Shown here: positions 21,622 to 30,519 of the stretch, piece by piece
Layout: every line of letters begins with the position of its first letter
Numbering within the stretch: the stretch's first letter is position 1
DNA from: a virus
Strand: one strand, 5' to 3'
IMG/VR virus record: IMGVR_UViG_3300036770_006434
Coordinates: 62,001 to 126,000 of that record
DNA length: 64,000 nucleotides
Translations under genes and position numbers: made by a program
Notes under the pieces: model-generated
Told to the model about the DNA's origin: nothing
What the model saw: the letters and a program-made list of their open reading frames with translations, nothing else
Database searches by the model: none

Positions 21622-23910
21622 TTAGATTGCACAGGCACCGGATTCACAAGATTGACCGCGATCAACAGTCTCTGGAATTTTGTGCTTCGTTTCTGACGCC
21701 GTCTGGCGGTCCCCGTCATCCGTGTTAGCGTAATAGAGGGATTTGAGACCATATTTGTAGGAAAGAAGGATGGTATGGATGATCTCGGAAAGCGGCGTCT
21801 TATTGTCCTTGTGCTTGCTTGGAACGTGATAGGTGTTGGTGGAAATAGCCATATCCGTGAACTTTTGCGCAGCAGCCGAAACCTTTAGCACCCCCTCGTT
21901 TGAGGGCATGTCAAAGGCCATGGTATAATTCTCCTTCCATTTCTCAATGCCCGGCACGACCACCGGGATACTGCCACCCTTAGAGGTCTTGATGGAAATC
22001 AACTGGCGAACGGGCTCAATACCATTGGTGGAAGACTGAACGACACTGCTGGACTCGGCTGGCATGATTGCGGTAAGAGTGGAGTTTCGGATGCCGGTTG
22101 CAAGCAATTTTTTGCGAAGCGCTTCCCAGTCACAGTGGAGGGGCTCTGTGACGAATTCGTCAATATTCTTGCAATACGTGTCGATAGGCAGGATTCCTTG
22201 AGTGAACTTGCTATCAGCCGCTTTTTCGCAGGGTCCAAACTCCTTGGACAGTTCAGCGGAGGCGTCAATCAGGTAGTAGCTGGTCTTTTCCATCCAGCGG
22301 GCCACAATATTGGGCGCTTCGGGGTCATAGTATTTCACGCCCTCTTTCGCAAGTAGCGCAGCCACATTGGTAATTCCCACCCCGAGGCTTCGGCGCTTCT
22401 TGGCAAAATTCTCCATCGCCGGCAGTTTGTATACCTGATGGTCGATAAGAGAATCCAACATGCGAACGATAACGTCACAGACCGACTTCATATCGTTATC
22501 ATCCCGGATTTCCAGCCAGTTCACAGCGGCCAAGACACAGACGCCAATTTCTCCATTGGGGTCTTTTAGGTCTTCAATAGGCTTCAATGGGTGGGAGACC
22601 TCCAGACAGAGGTTCAGGGTATCAACATGCAGGTTCCATGATCCATGGTCATTTACGTGATCTACTGCCATAGTGTAGATACGCGTCGTTTCGCTTCTCT
22701 GTTTGGCGAGAAGGTTCATCAGGTCACGGGCTGGCACCTTCTTCTTGAATTTGATCGTCTTGTTCTTTTCCGCCTTCTCGTAAACATCTTTGAAGCTCGG
22801 CAGGCCGAAGTTATCCCACACCTCTGGAACCTCATGATAGGAAAATAGCGTGACATCCTGATTGTTCAGGAATCGCTCCAAAAACAGTCGGTCAATGCCG
22901 ATGACGTAGTCCAGTTTGCGAACTCGGTTATCGTCCGTTCCCGAATTGTCTTTGAGCACCAAAACCTCTTGAATGTCGTGGTGGAACCAAGCGATATTGA
23001 CCGTGCCGCCGCCGCCGCGAATCCCGTTTTGCTGACAGGACTTTACCGTGGACTCATACATCTTGAGATAGGGGACCACGCCGGTATGGGTCAGCGTGCC
23101 GTTTTTGACCGGGGCATTGATAGCGCGTATGCGTGAAACGTTAAGGCCGATACCGTAGCGGTCGGCGGTGGCGAATCCAATGGCAGAATTGTTGGCAAAA
23201 ATGGATGGTAGCGTATCGTCAATGGCAAAAAGAGCGCAAGAAGCGTAGCTCTTCAGGTTTGATCGGACGCCCGCCATAATCGGGGTGGGCAGGTTGATCT
23301 TGTGTTTGCTGAAGTAGTTGTAAGCCTTTTTGACGTATTCCATGCGGTTGTCACCGTAGTCTTGGAAAAAGACCATGGCGACAAGGATATACATGAACTG
23401 TGGAGTTTCGTAAATCTTTCCAGTAGAACGGTTTTGGAGGAGATACTTGTCGCACAGCTGCCGGATTCCGGCGTAGGCGAAGTTCAGGTCGCGCTCGTGC
23501 TTGATGTATTCGTTAATCTTCCCGATTTCCCGCTCGGAATACTTCTCAAGAATTTGGGCGTCATAAACCCCGTGCTTGATGTTATCCTTGATGACGTGAA
23601 GCAGCGTAGGCGCGTCCTTGCCGCCCCAAACCTCTTTTCGGAGATGGTAATTGACCAGTCGGCCTGCGACAAACTGATAATTCGGCTTTTCCTCGGAAAT
23701 CAGTCCGGCGGCAGCCTCGATCAACAGCGTGTGGACCGATTTGGACTCGATCCCATCGAAAAACGTAAGATGAGCATTCATAGCCACTTCCTCAAAGGAA
23801 ACGTCCTTGATTCCGTCAACGGCCCATTCAAGGACCTTGTTGATTTTTTCAGCCGAAAACTTCTCCAGTTTTCCGCTCCGTTTTTTGACCAGAATGTCTT
23901 TTTTGCTCAT
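21622..23910 (-). CDS. nrdA: Ribonucleoside-diphosphate reductase class I, alpha subunit
   Basis: 762 residues. An ATP-cone is present at the N-terminus (VKKRSGKLEKFSAEKINKVL), then the catalytic barrel with the finger-loop NLCLEVSHPL (N, C and E of the active site), SCALFAIDDTLPS with the active-site cysteine, and a redox tail ending CESGACAI, very like the tail of E. coli NrdA. The allosteric cone implies dATP control. A GTGTAAC motif lies 46 nt before the ATG, and an AT-rich TATTAT precedes it closely. Confidence 0.96.
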   Translation of the reverse strand: MSKKDILVKKRSGKLEKFSAEKINKVLEWAVDGIKDVSFEEVAMNAHLTFFDGIESKSVHTLLIEAAAGLISEEKPNYQFVAGRLVNYHLRKEVWGGKDAPTLLHVIKDNIKHGVYDAQILEKYSEREIGKINEYIKHERDLNFAYAGIRQLCDKYLLQNRSTGKIYETPQFMYILVAMVFFQDYGDNRMEYVKKAYNYFSKHKINLPTPIMAGVRSNLKSYASCALFAIDDTLPSIFANNSAIGFATADRYGIGLNVSRIRAINAPVKNGTLTHTGVVPYLKMYESTVKSCQQNGIRGGGGTVNIAWFHHDIQEVLVLKDNSGTDDNRVRKLDYVIGIDRLFLERFLNNQDVTLFSYHEVPEVWDNFGLPSFKDVYEKAEKNKTIKFKKKVPARDLMNLLAKQRSETTRIYTMAVDHVNDHGSWNLHVDTLNLCLEVSHPLKPIEDLKDPNGEIGVCVLAAVNWLEIRDDNDMKSVCDVIVRMLDSLIDHQVYKLPAMENFAKKRRSLGVGITNVAALLAKEGVKYYDPEAPNIVARWMEKTSYYLIDASAELSKEFGPCEKAADSKFTQGILPIDTYCKNIDEFVTEPLHCDWEALRKKLLATGIRNSTLTAIMPAESSSVVQSSTNGIEPVRQLISIKTSKGGSIPVVVPGIEKWKENYTMAFDMPSNEGVLKVSAAAQKFTDMAISTNTYHVPSKHKDNKTPLSEIIHTILLSYKYGLKSLYYANTDDGDRQTASETKHKIPETVDRGQSCESGACAI

Positions 23911-23956
23911 GAAAATAATAGTTTAATTTGACCCCAGCATTCAGGGGCGAAGGAAT

Positions 23957-23963
23957 GTTACAC
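23957..23963 (-). promoter_or_regulatory. GTGTAAC motif before nrdA
   Basis: Minus-strand GTGTAAC, 46 nt upstream of ATG 23910, in the 130 bp gap 23911-24040 that separates the RNR genes from the glycan cassette. I see no gene in that gap. Confidence 0.4.
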
Positions 23964-24040
23964 AGACCCCACCGGGACTCCACGAAACATTGAAAACTCT
24001 AATCCTTTTTCCGGTAAAGTCCAGAAAAAAGTGTAGTCCG

Positions 24041-24826
24041 TTACTCGGAAATCCGCCTGACCTCCGGCAAAGGGAGCCCGCGCTTTTGGTAGTAATCCTC
24101 GTTGAAGGAAAGCCCACCCTTGGACTCGTCCCAGACAAAGGAGGAGTGGCCCCAGCGGCGGTTTTGGTATAAAATCTTGAGGCGACTCCTCTCGTTGTTG
24201 AGCCAAGTAAAATGAAGAGGCGCAGCCACTGACTGGGGGATGGTAACGGACGGGAAATCCAAGTCCCTCTTGATGTCTCGGGTAATAGTCCCGTGATAGG
24301 CGACGTTATTGTCATCCCAGAAGGAGCGGGCTTCGTATTTGTGGCCTGCCGGCCGCAGGCGGTGAATGCGTGGCGGGGTAAACGGGTCGGCCAAACATTG
24401 CGAGCGGGTGAATACGAGATTCCTATAAGATATGCGGAACCAAGGAATTTGAGGCCGTTTTTCCACGAAGTCTAGGATTCTGGCGATCTCCTCTGGCGAA
24501 AAGACCTCGTCTCCATCTACCTGCATGACGATATCACAACCGGCGTCTGACAAATAGGTAAGGGCCGCGCCACGGGCGGCGACTTCTGTGACGGGCTCTT
24601 TCCCTGTTATTAGATGGTCTAATAGACCAGAATCCCTGATGGCCGCCAGTCTTTCCGTGGTTCCGTCCTCGGGTGGTAGGTCAAACCCTATGAATGACAG
24701 AGAAACGGCACAAATCACGATAGAATGGCCGTTAACCCCTGTTTTTCTGGCTTCAAGCCATGGCGAAAGGGAAGCGGCCAAATACTCGGCTGTCCGATAA
24801 GAGGTGTAGATCAACCCCAGCTTCAT
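24041..24826 (-). CDS. Glycosyltransferase, GT2/GT-A type
   Basis: 261 residues from ATG 24826. Rossmann-like start MKLGLIYTSYRTAEYLAASL, a strand with GCDIVMQVDGDEVF carrying the D-x-D metal/nucleotide-sugar motif, and a later HRLRPAGHKYEARSFWDD region typical of GT-A acceptor loops. Sugar donor unknown. It is the last gene of the leftward glycan cassette and overlaps the small gene at 24823 by ATGA. Confidence 0.75.
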   Translation of the reverse strand: MKLGLIYTSYRTAEYLAASLSPWLEARKTGVNGHSIVICAVSLSFIGFDLPPEDGTTERLAAIRDSGLLDHLITGKEPVTEVAARGAALTYLSDAGCDIVMQVDGDEVFSPEEIARILDFVEKRPQIPWFRISYRNLVFTRSQCLADPFTPPRIHRLRPAGHKYEARSFWDDNNVAYHGTITRDIKRDLDFPSVTIPQSVAAPLHFTWLNNERSRLKILYQNRRWGHSSFVWDESKGGLSFNEDYYQKRGLPLPEVRRISE

Positions 24827-25014
24827 CGCCGATTTGGGTCTGTCAGGTGAATGGCGGCACCCATGGCGCGGAGACATTCATCAAACTCCTGTTCCTCGGT
24901 TTTCTTGGCTTCCGGCTTTTTGCGCCAGTCAATCTCATCCCAGTTTCGGGAGAACTTTTCCCGGTTTACGGGGCGGGGTTTGTCGCCTTTGCCGGCAGAA
25001 TGGGGGCCACTCAT
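24823..25014 (-). CDS. Small conserved phage protein, 63 aa
   Basis: Reads MSGPHSAGKGDKPRPVN at its start; GKGDKPRPVN followed by a short WDEIDW segment is a pattern I know from many phage small proteins of unknown function. Start ATG 25014 overlaps the stop at 25011 (ATGA); an upstream ATG at 25047 is less likely. Confidence 0.65.
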   Translation of the reverse strand: MSGPHSAGKGDKPRPVNREKFSRNWDEIDWRKKPEAKKTEEQEFDECLRAMGAAIHLTDPNRR

Positions 25015-25424
25015 TGGGAAATCTTCATGTTCTCCGGAATTTTGCATCCATACTCCCCGTGGTTACCCATATATGTGAAAGCCTGCGGAATAGCTGTCTC
25101 TCCAGAGGGTGTCTTGATATAGGCGACCGAATCCACGACTTCCTCCCAGTAATGGACTTCCTCATTCAAAACGGGCCACTGTTCAAGTGCCCAAATCGGG
25201 AAAAAGTCTTTCTTGAAGTGTTGCCACCAGTTAATGGGATAACTCACGCAGCGGGCGACCTTTGTGGTGCGGATCGGTTCATTGAGACCGACCAGTTGAC
25301 CGATTGTCGGGGTGGGGTCAGATGTAATCGTAATCTTTCCGATATCTACGCTGGACATAGTGTATACGCCGGATTCCTTCTTGCTCTTGCGCGGGTTACG
25401 CGTCTTTTTCTTCTGTTTTTTCAT
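25011..25424 (-). CDS. Hypothetical protein, 137 aa
   Basis: N-terminus is extremely lysine-rich (KKQKKKTRNPRKSKK); the core has VSYPINWWQHFKKDFFPIWALEQW. That core recalls the KTYSTWWDHFKDSKLPEW segment of the protein at 30519, suggesting a shared acceptor-binding or interaction element. A second start, ATG 25358 (context TACACTATG), would remove the basic tail. Function unknown. Confidence 0.55.
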   Translation of the reverse strand: MKKQKKKTRNPRKSKKESGVYTMSSVDIGKITITSDPTPTIGQLVGLNEPIRTTKVARCVSYPINWWQHFKKDFFPIWALEQWPVLNEEVHYWEEVVDSVAYIKTPSGETAIPQAFTYMGNHGEYGCKIPENMKISQ

Positions 25425-25430
25425 GGCTTT

Positions 25431-25913
25431 TCAATTCTCCCTAGTCGTGTAAACCGCTATTACCTTGCCGCGATACGTTTTCTCGGTCACCCGCCAAGAC
25501 GCCTCGGTCCTCGCGTTATTGTCACCGGTCAGAATCCACCCGTAGGAGTCCTTGGAAACCAGTCGGTGACAGGTCACCGGAGAACCAACCGGGAGCCAGT
25601 CCGCGACATAGATGATGATTTGCCCCGGCTTCAGGTCTTCATACGGGAATTTTTGGCTGACCACGATACAGTCATAGTCATTGATAAATGGGCGCATGGA
25701 CCCGGTGGGTTGAACCAGATAATGCTGACCCCCGCCGCCGGGCAGGTCCCGCGCGTGGAGTCGGGCCGCCTCGCCAGCCGCCGCGACAGAGGTGTAACCG
25801 TAATATACCGGGGGATTGTCATCGGGGGGGTAACCACAGCCAGAAAGAGCGAAGGCGCAGATTCCGGCGACAACGGCGAATGTGATAAAACTGAAAAGAT
25901 GCGCGCGTTTCAT
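25431..25913 (-). CDS. Lipoprotein with S26 signal-peptidase-like domain
   Basis: 160 residues. A signal sequence ends in a lipobox LSGC (Cys26), so the protein is probably lipid-anchored outside the cytoplasm. The rest follows the S26 peptidase core: PTGSMRP with the nucleophilic Ser72, DCIVVSQKF, GQIIIYVADW, then CHRLV (His116) and WILTGDNNA. A His rather than Lys general base in that place is what archaeal/ER-type signal peptidases use. It may cleave exported phage proteins or be a degenerate relative. It overlaps the gene at 25910 by ATGA. Confidence 0.7.
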   Translation of the reverse strand: MKRAHLFSFITFAVVAGICAFALSGCGYPPDDNPPVYYGYTSVAAAGEAARLHARDLPGGGGQHYLVQPTGSMRPFINDYDCIVVSQKFPYEDLKPGQIIIYVADWLPVGSPVTCHRLVSKDSYGWILTGDNNARTEASWRVTEKTYRGKVIAVYTTREN

Positions 25914-26101
25914 GTGGCTTTCTCCTTGAGCGTAACTGCATCCCAGTTGTTGAACATGGCAAGAAACTTTTTGCCCTCCGGAGTGGGGCGTGAAAACAAC
26001 AAGGTTCCATTCTTGCGCTCTTCAAGCTCGCAATCTTCGATGGTTAACTGGAATTCTTTTGTTATCACGATATAATCGTATGTTTTTGTATCGGTTTCCA
26101 T
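25910..26101 (-). CDS. Hypothetical protein, 63 aa
   Basis: Acidic small protein (QLTIEDCELEERKNG, then RPTPEGKKFLAMFNNWDAV) starting in the recurrent ACACTATG context. Coupled by ATGA to the lipoprotein gene. No family recognised. Confidence 0.5.
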   Translation of the reverse strand: METDTKTYDYIVITKEFQLTIEDCELEERKNGTLLFSRPTPEGKKFLAMFNNWDAVTLKEKAT

Positions 26102-26110
26102 AGTGTTTTA

Positions 26111-26587
26111 TCAGCGTTTTAGATTCAAGTAAGAGGGTTTTTCGTTATACAACCACTGCTCCGTCACTTCCGGCAGTTCTGCCACGGTTTCGGGCCAAAA
26201 CGAGATGATCCTTGGGAATATCGAGACAATCTCTCTGTCGTCATAGGCGTGGTGAGTCATGCCGTCTTCCGAGTAGTCCCCGCCGCGACCGCCGCCCAAC
26301 AGCTTGACCGGAATACCCTCATGGTCGATGTAGTTGCGGTGCCACTCAAACGGTCGCCCCAATAGGAACGGGGTAATGGAAAAGCAGACGGGAATCTTGC
26401 CGGCAAGAGCTAAGCCAACGCCAGCGCCGACCAGTAGCTGCTCCGATGCTCCGACATTGTGAAACCGTTCCGGGAACTCGGCGGAAATCGCGTTGAACAT
26501 GCCGTAGCCAAGGTCCCCGGTCAAAACATGGATTCGGGGGTCTTGCCGCATGTGCTGCAACAGAATGGGGTGAAATTCTCGTCTCAT
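26111..26587 (-). CDS. Transketolase-like protein, C-terminal (pyrimidine-binding) half
   Basis: 158 residues. VLTGDLGYGMFNAISAEF and NVGASEQLLVGAGVGLA are the transketolase Pyr-domain landmarks; Glu49 in GASEQ would activate thiamine diphosphate. The region GGGRGGDYSEDGMTHHAYDD matches the next conserved block. Only the Pyr domain is present; the PP domain is in the gene directly upstream, so the two chains should assemble. The usual third (C-terminal) domain of full transketolases is missing. Likely role: two-carbon transfer in making an unusual sugar. Confidence 0.8.
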   Translation of the reverse strand: MRREFHPILLQHMRQDPRIHVLTGDLGYGMFNAISAEFPERFHNVGASEQLLVGAGVGLALAGKIPVCFSITPFLLGRPFEWHRNYIDHEGIPVKLLGGGRGGDYSEDGMTHHAYDDREIVSIFPRIISFWPETVAELPEVTEQWLYNEKPSYLNLKR

Positions 26588-26588
26588 A

Positions 26589-27221
26589 TTATACGACCTC
26601 CTGATCTTGGACCCAAGCCCAGTCGGCGTCCGTCATTTTGCAGTAATGGGCGTTGAGACCGGAAAGAAAGGGGATTTCCGCGAAATCAGTGTGCCAGACA
26701 TCCACTTTGTCGTTCCAGACATGGATAGCTTTTTCCAGCTGGTCTACGTCAACTTCCCGGTAGGCACCATACCCATTGGCGTTTACAAACCAGTTGAGAT
26801 TCGGGATTTTGCCCCTAGCCGAAAACATGAGCGTCTCCCAGCAGGAGCCCTCGGCCATCCCGCCGTCCGAGGAAATCAGCCAGACTCGGCGATTGGGGTG
26901 GGCCAGCGCCAGCCCCGCCGCTACCGTTTCTACTTGCCCCAAAGACCCGGAACTGACGTATACCCCGTTAGCCTCGTCTCTGGTAGCGTGAATCCCGTGC
27001 TTGGCCAACATCATCTCAGGGTCGATCCCGAGATATTTCTCCAAAACCACGTAAAGCGCCAGTCCCGCGTGACCTGCGCCGAGACAAACGGGTTCACTGG
27101 GTTTACGAAAGGAGTAGACGTGATCCAGTATCCCGACAATGGAGATACAAGACCCGATATGGGTCAATCCGTGGCGGTATGAAAGTTCAAGGATTCTTTT
27201 CTGTGGTCGGGTCAAAGCCAT
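26589..27221 (-). CDS. Transketolase-like protein, N-terminal (diphosphate-binding) half
   Basis: 210 residues. The PP domain of ThDP enzymes is shown by GHAGLALYVVLE, VSSGSLGQVETVAAGLA and the metal-diphosphate loop LISSDGGMAEGSCWE ... LNWFVNANG. Ends 1 nt before the ATG of its partner at 26587. Split transketolase pairs occur in bacterial O-antigen and sugar clusters, next to epimerases as here (27187). The start overlaps the epimerase gene by 35 bp and has its own promoter at 27251-27278. Confidence 0.8.
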   Translation of the reverse strand: MALTRPQKRILELSYRHGLTHIGSCISIVGILDHVYSFRKPSEPVCLGAGHAGLALYVVLEKYLGIDPEMMLAKHGIHATRDEANGVYVSSGSLGQVETVAAGLALAHPNRRVWLISSDGGMAEGSCWETLMFSARGKIPNLNWFVNANGYGAYREVDVDQLEKAIHVWNDKVDVWHTDFAEIPFLSGLNAHYCKMTDADWAWVQDQEVV

Positions 27222-28086
27222 GTTCGCGGAGGTAGTCGTTTAGAGTCCGAAGTATAGCCGACTTGGAATCCATGTCAAGGGACAAGTTGAAGTGGGAGCG
27301 GATTCGGGTGAGATCGGCGGAATAGGTGTCTACCCCGGCATTGGATGGAAACGCTGAGTTGGCCACTTCCACGATTCGGTCTGAAATCAGTAGCGCCGCC
27401 TCCCGAACAGTGATAACGTCATCGGAACCAACGTCATACGGCCTATTATCTCCGTGGATCATAACGTGGAGACACTGTGTTACCAAATCGGAGATATGGA
27501 CGAAAGACCGGCGGATTTCGTTTTGGGACACAATCAGGGGGTGCCCGGCCAGCCGCGCTCTCAAAAAGGCGGACACGGCAAACGGTTTGTTCAGCCCCAT
27601 ACCGTGGCCCACAGTCGCGAACGGGCGGACGATCTGGGTTTTGCCGCCAAGGGCCAGAAGACCGTTTTCGGTAAACTGTTTGTTGATTCCGTATGGAGTC
27701 AAAGCGTTTTGGGCTGCGCCGCTGCTGAAATGAAGCAGGGTCACGTCTTCATCCAGCTTTTTGCGCAATTCCAGAGGGCCGTCCATGTGAGGATACATCT
27801 CTACGTTGGTTTTGGGTGTAGAGCTGCCGGCACAATTTATCACATACCCCCGAATGCCCCCCATATTTTCGGGTAGATTGCAGATATCGAATCCGCTGGC
27901 ACGGGAGAGGCCGCGAATACGGATGTCGAGTCCGCCCTTTTCATTCGCGTATTCCAGTGTTTTCTTGAACCATGAGCCGTAGAAGCCGGTGTCTCCCAGA
28001 ATGGTGACGGATTTGCCGGCGAGGTGGTCTAGTGGTTCAGAAGAGCGGACAAAGGTGGAGTGTAAATATTGGTGGTTGGCAGTCAT
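27187..28086 (-). CDS. NAD-dependent epimerase/dehydratase (extended SDR)
   Basis: 299 residues. Cofactor-binding GDTGFYGSWF near residue 31, a short SSGAAQ (catalytic Ser region), YGINK (catalytic Tyr and Lys), and RRSFVHISDLV with PYDVGSDDVITVREAA, as in UDP/GDP-sugar epimerases. Substrate unknown. The neighbouring split transketolase suggests that the two act in one nucleotide-sugar pathway. Confidence 0.85.
   Translation of the reverse strand: MTANHQYLHSTFVRSSEPLDHLAGKSVTILGDTGFYGSWFKKTLEYANEKGGLDIRIRGLSRASGFDICNLPENMGGIRGYVINCAGSSTPKTNVEMYPHMDGPLELRKKLDEDVTLLHFSSGAAQNALTPYGINKQFTENGLLALGGKTQIVRPFATVGHGMGLNKPFAVSAFLRARLAGHPLIVSQNEIRRSFVHISDLVTQCLHVMIHGDNRPYDVGSDDVITVREAALLISDRIVEVANSAFPSNAGVDTYSADLTRIRSHFNLSLDMDSKSAILRTLNDYLREHGFDPTTEKNP
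27251..27278 (-). promoter_or_regulatory. Internal leftward promoter TTGACA-N16-TATACT
   Basis: TTGACA (27273-27278) and TATACT (27251-27256) on the minus strand with a 16 bp spacer, lying inside the 3' end of the epimerase gene, 29 nt before ATG 27221. It could raise expression of the transketolase pair. Confidence 0.5.
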
Positions 28087-28087
28087 G

Positions 28088-28891
28088 TTAATTGTCTATT
28101 TTGAAACCTGTTTCTGAAAAAAGGTGATAGTATACTCTCGGGGTTTGGTTTGATAACTCAAACATGTTTTTGGTGTAAATATAAGCTGGAAAGCAGTGGT
28201 TTTTGTAAAAACCGAAACTTGGTATGTATACGTGGCTTTGGCACCCCAAAGCGACTGCCATGTGCAATAACCCGTTTTCAACTCCAAAATGTCTTTTAGT
28301 TAACTCCATTACTGCGGCGATTTTGCCTACTGGAAATCCCTTAAGGGGCACTGTGAATGGCATTTCAACGTAGTTTCCGGCAGATGTGAAATACAAAATA
28401 TCCCGGCTTTCATGAATTTTTTCAAGAATCGGGCTCCAATATTTTGGAGGCAAAAACTTCCCACTGGCGGTGTGGTCGTTTTGATCCTGATATCCACCGG
28501 GCATCGGTGTAAAAACAATCGGGTCTCTGTATTGTTTTAGGAATTTATCGGCCCATTCCAACTCCCAAGGCGGCGATTTCGCGACGGGAATACACGGATT
28601 CAGCGGCAAACCGAAGAGACGAAGGTAGTTCCTTGTCGCGTGAAGTCCATTCCAACCCCTCGGACCGTCCGGACCTATGCCATATTTTGAAAAAGATTCG
28701 TTTTCAGAGATGGGGTTTTTTACAAAGTCTATCTCACAAACGCTGGAAAGAACAGACGAAATATCTGAGGCGCAAAACGTATCGCACGGGACTTCAAGAA
28801 TAGTTCGGCAAGAAGCAAAGGCAGGCGTGAGCAAAAATATATCGCCAACGCTAGTTCTATTTGCGTTTAGTCCAAATCTTATCGTTTTCAC
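28088..28891 (-). CDS. Glycosyltransferase family 9-like (heptosyltransferase-type)
   Basis: 267 residues from GTG 28891, which overlaps the previous stop (GTGA). GT-B layout of heptosyltransferases: KTIRFGLNANRTSVGDIFLLTPAF at the N-terminus, IVFTPMPGG centrally, and HFGVENGLLHMAVALGCQSHVYI (the donor-side loop) late. The gene is clearly AT-rich compared with the epimerase downstream, as is its neighbour at 28888, so the pair may have been acquired together. Confidence 0.7.
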   Translation of the reverse strand: MKTIRFGLNANRTSVGDIFLLTPAFASCRTILEVPCDTFCASDISSVLSSVCEIDFVKNPISENESFSKYGIGPDGPRGWNGLHATRNYLRLFGLPLNPCIPVAKSPPWELEWADKFLKQYRDPIVFTPMPGGYQDQNDHTASGKFLPPKYWSPILEKIHESRDILYFTSAGNYVEMPFTVPLKGFPVGKIAAVMELTKRHFGVENGLLHMAVALGCQSHVYIPSFGFYKNHCFPAYIYTKNMFELSNQTPRVYYHLFSETGFKIDN

Positions 28892-30519
28892 GGTAAAACA
28901 AGCCCAATTTCTGCTGTATTTATAAACCAACGGGCATATTGGTTGTCTATCGGGTATTTTTCCAAAAACAGTTTGAGCGTTTTCAAATCACATTTGTGGA
29001 CATATCCGTTTTGGTCAGACAAATTTGATGTGTTTCCTTTGCAGAAATACTTGTATACCTGCCCCTCCCTGAAGTCTTGCTTTTGTATGTTCTTAAAATA
29101 CGGAGACATGGAATTGTCAAAAAACCTTTGGTCTATGATACTCTTTTTTATGTAGCAAACGGCCCCTTCGTGAATAGTTGAATTCCACGACTGAATTTCC
29201 TGTGTCACAAAATCTTTTCCATCAAAATCTTTTGAGACATCATATCCAACCAAAACGTCTGAGTCAAGAAAAAACAAATCCAAATCGTTAAAGTAGCACA
29301 TCCCAAGACAGTCAAGCGTGACTCTGGACGCGCCCTCCACATGTGGAAGGTGTAACAGATAGTTTTTTACGTGTATTTTGACCTTCGGATTTATGTAAGG
29401 CTCCTGTCTCTGATCCAGTATTTCGTAAGGCTCTCCGATCTTGTTCAAAACTGGAAAAATAGGAATTGAAGACCCCGAATTTACAATGTAAATATGGTGG
29501 TCTGGCCAAAACTTCCTCACATTCAAATACCAAAGGTAAAAAAACTCCTCGTATTTGCACGGGTTATTGGTCAAGTGATGGGGATTGGATTTTGAAACAT
29601 CCAATAAGGAAGCCGACGGATACCAAGATGTGCAGATGACCGGTTCTTCAAAACGCCTTTTGCGAGGCGCGGGTATTTTCGGCAAAGCGGGCTCTGACTT
29701 GATAAAAACGTCGGTCTCCTTCAAGATGTCGCCAATGTTTTTCACCCAATCCTTGTGACAATAATAGGTTACGCGAACTTTTTCTTGACCCCAACAGTTA
29801 TCGTGATACAGCAAGTTCCAGTATTTGTAACCCATTTGGTCCGAATGCTCTGGAATGAATGTAAGGCATCTTCCGCCTACTGCCAGCATCAGGTGATAAT
29901 CGCCTGTGCATCCACCGATATACTTGCCGACAACATGATAACAGGCCGCCAGTTCTCTTACGCTTAGTCCTTGTATGATTTTTGCTCCGGGAAGCGGTTG
30001 CAATATATTTTTGTAAAAAACCTCCTCTTTTGGCCCAAACTGAAGAACGTCATGTCCAAGTTCCTGTGCGTAAAAAGACAAAATTGAAATCAACCTTTCG
30101 GAAGGTCGTATGTAAGACGCAAGAATGTTTTTGGGATCGTGACAGCCACCGTTTTGATTGCAAAAAACTATTGGATTATTGAATTGGGACAAAAATTGTC
30201 TGGCCCATTGTATTTCCTCTGTTTTTAGCCGAACCTTGGGGATAGAACTGCAACCGCCAAATCCATAAGCCTCAATTATTCTTTGGGTTACATGTTTTTG
30301 AGATGATGACTGTAAATACAGGTTTTCTTCCGGTTTTTCAACAAATTTTACCTCGCATATACCATCAAAAATAGGAGCAGTCATCTCGGCTCTTTTGCAC
30401 CCTTTTCTAAGGTAAACAACCGAATTTGGAACCTTATCCAAGAGAGCGGTAAGATAAAGACAATCTCCAAGATTCGAGAACGGTTGGCCTAGAATGAGTT
30501 TTTCCGACAGTTTGTTCAT
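28888..30519 (-). CDS. Two-domain glycosyltransferase (GT9-like + DxD GT-A-like)
   Basis: 543 residues from ATG 30519 (TAATG overlap). The first ~290 residues are GT9-like: GQPFSNLGDCLYLTALL, IVFCNQNGGCHDPKN, KYIGGCTGDYHLMLAVGG. The second half has ICTSWYP, HIYIVNSGSS and LDLFFLDSDVLVG, a D-x-D-containing GT-A pattern. The first domain is paralogous to the protein at 38914 (shared TGDYHLML and a CWGQEKVRVTY/CWQETERRVTY element). AT-rich. Confidence 0.7.
   Translation of the reverse strand: MNKLSEKLILGQPFSNLGDCLYLTALLDKVPNSVVYLRKGCKRAEMTAPIFDGICEVKFVEKPEENLYLQSSSQKHVTQRIIEAYGFGGCSSIPKVRLKTEEIQWARQFLSQFNNPIVFCNQNGGCHDPKNILASYIRPSERLISILSFYAQELGHDVLQFGPKEEVFYKNILQPLPGAKIIQGLSVRELAACYHVVGKYIGGCTGDYHLMLAVGGRCLTFIPEHSDQMGYKYWNLLYHDNCWGQEKVRVTYYCHKDWVKNIGDILKETDVFIKSEPALPKIPAPRKRRFEEPVICTSWYPSASLLDVSKSNPHHLTNNPCKYEEFFYLWYLNVRKFWPDHHIYIVNSGSSIPIFPVLNKIGEPYEILDQRQEPYINPKVKIHVKNYLLHLPHVEGASRVTLDCLGMCYFNDLDLFFLDSDVLVGYDVSKDFDGKDFVTQEIQSWNSTIHEGAVCYIKKSIIDQRFFDNSMSPYFKNIQKQDFREGQVYKYFCKGNTSNLSDQNGYVHKCDLKTLKLFLEKYPIDNQYARWFINTAEIGLVLP

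Noticed and set aside
25792-25799. Plus-strand GTGTAACC
   Set aside because: Lies inside and opposite to a coding gene, with no rightward gene after it; taken as chance.
24834-26075. 413-codon rightward frame
   Set aside because: Covers four leftward genes that have recognisable features and ATGA couplings; low-complexity translation.
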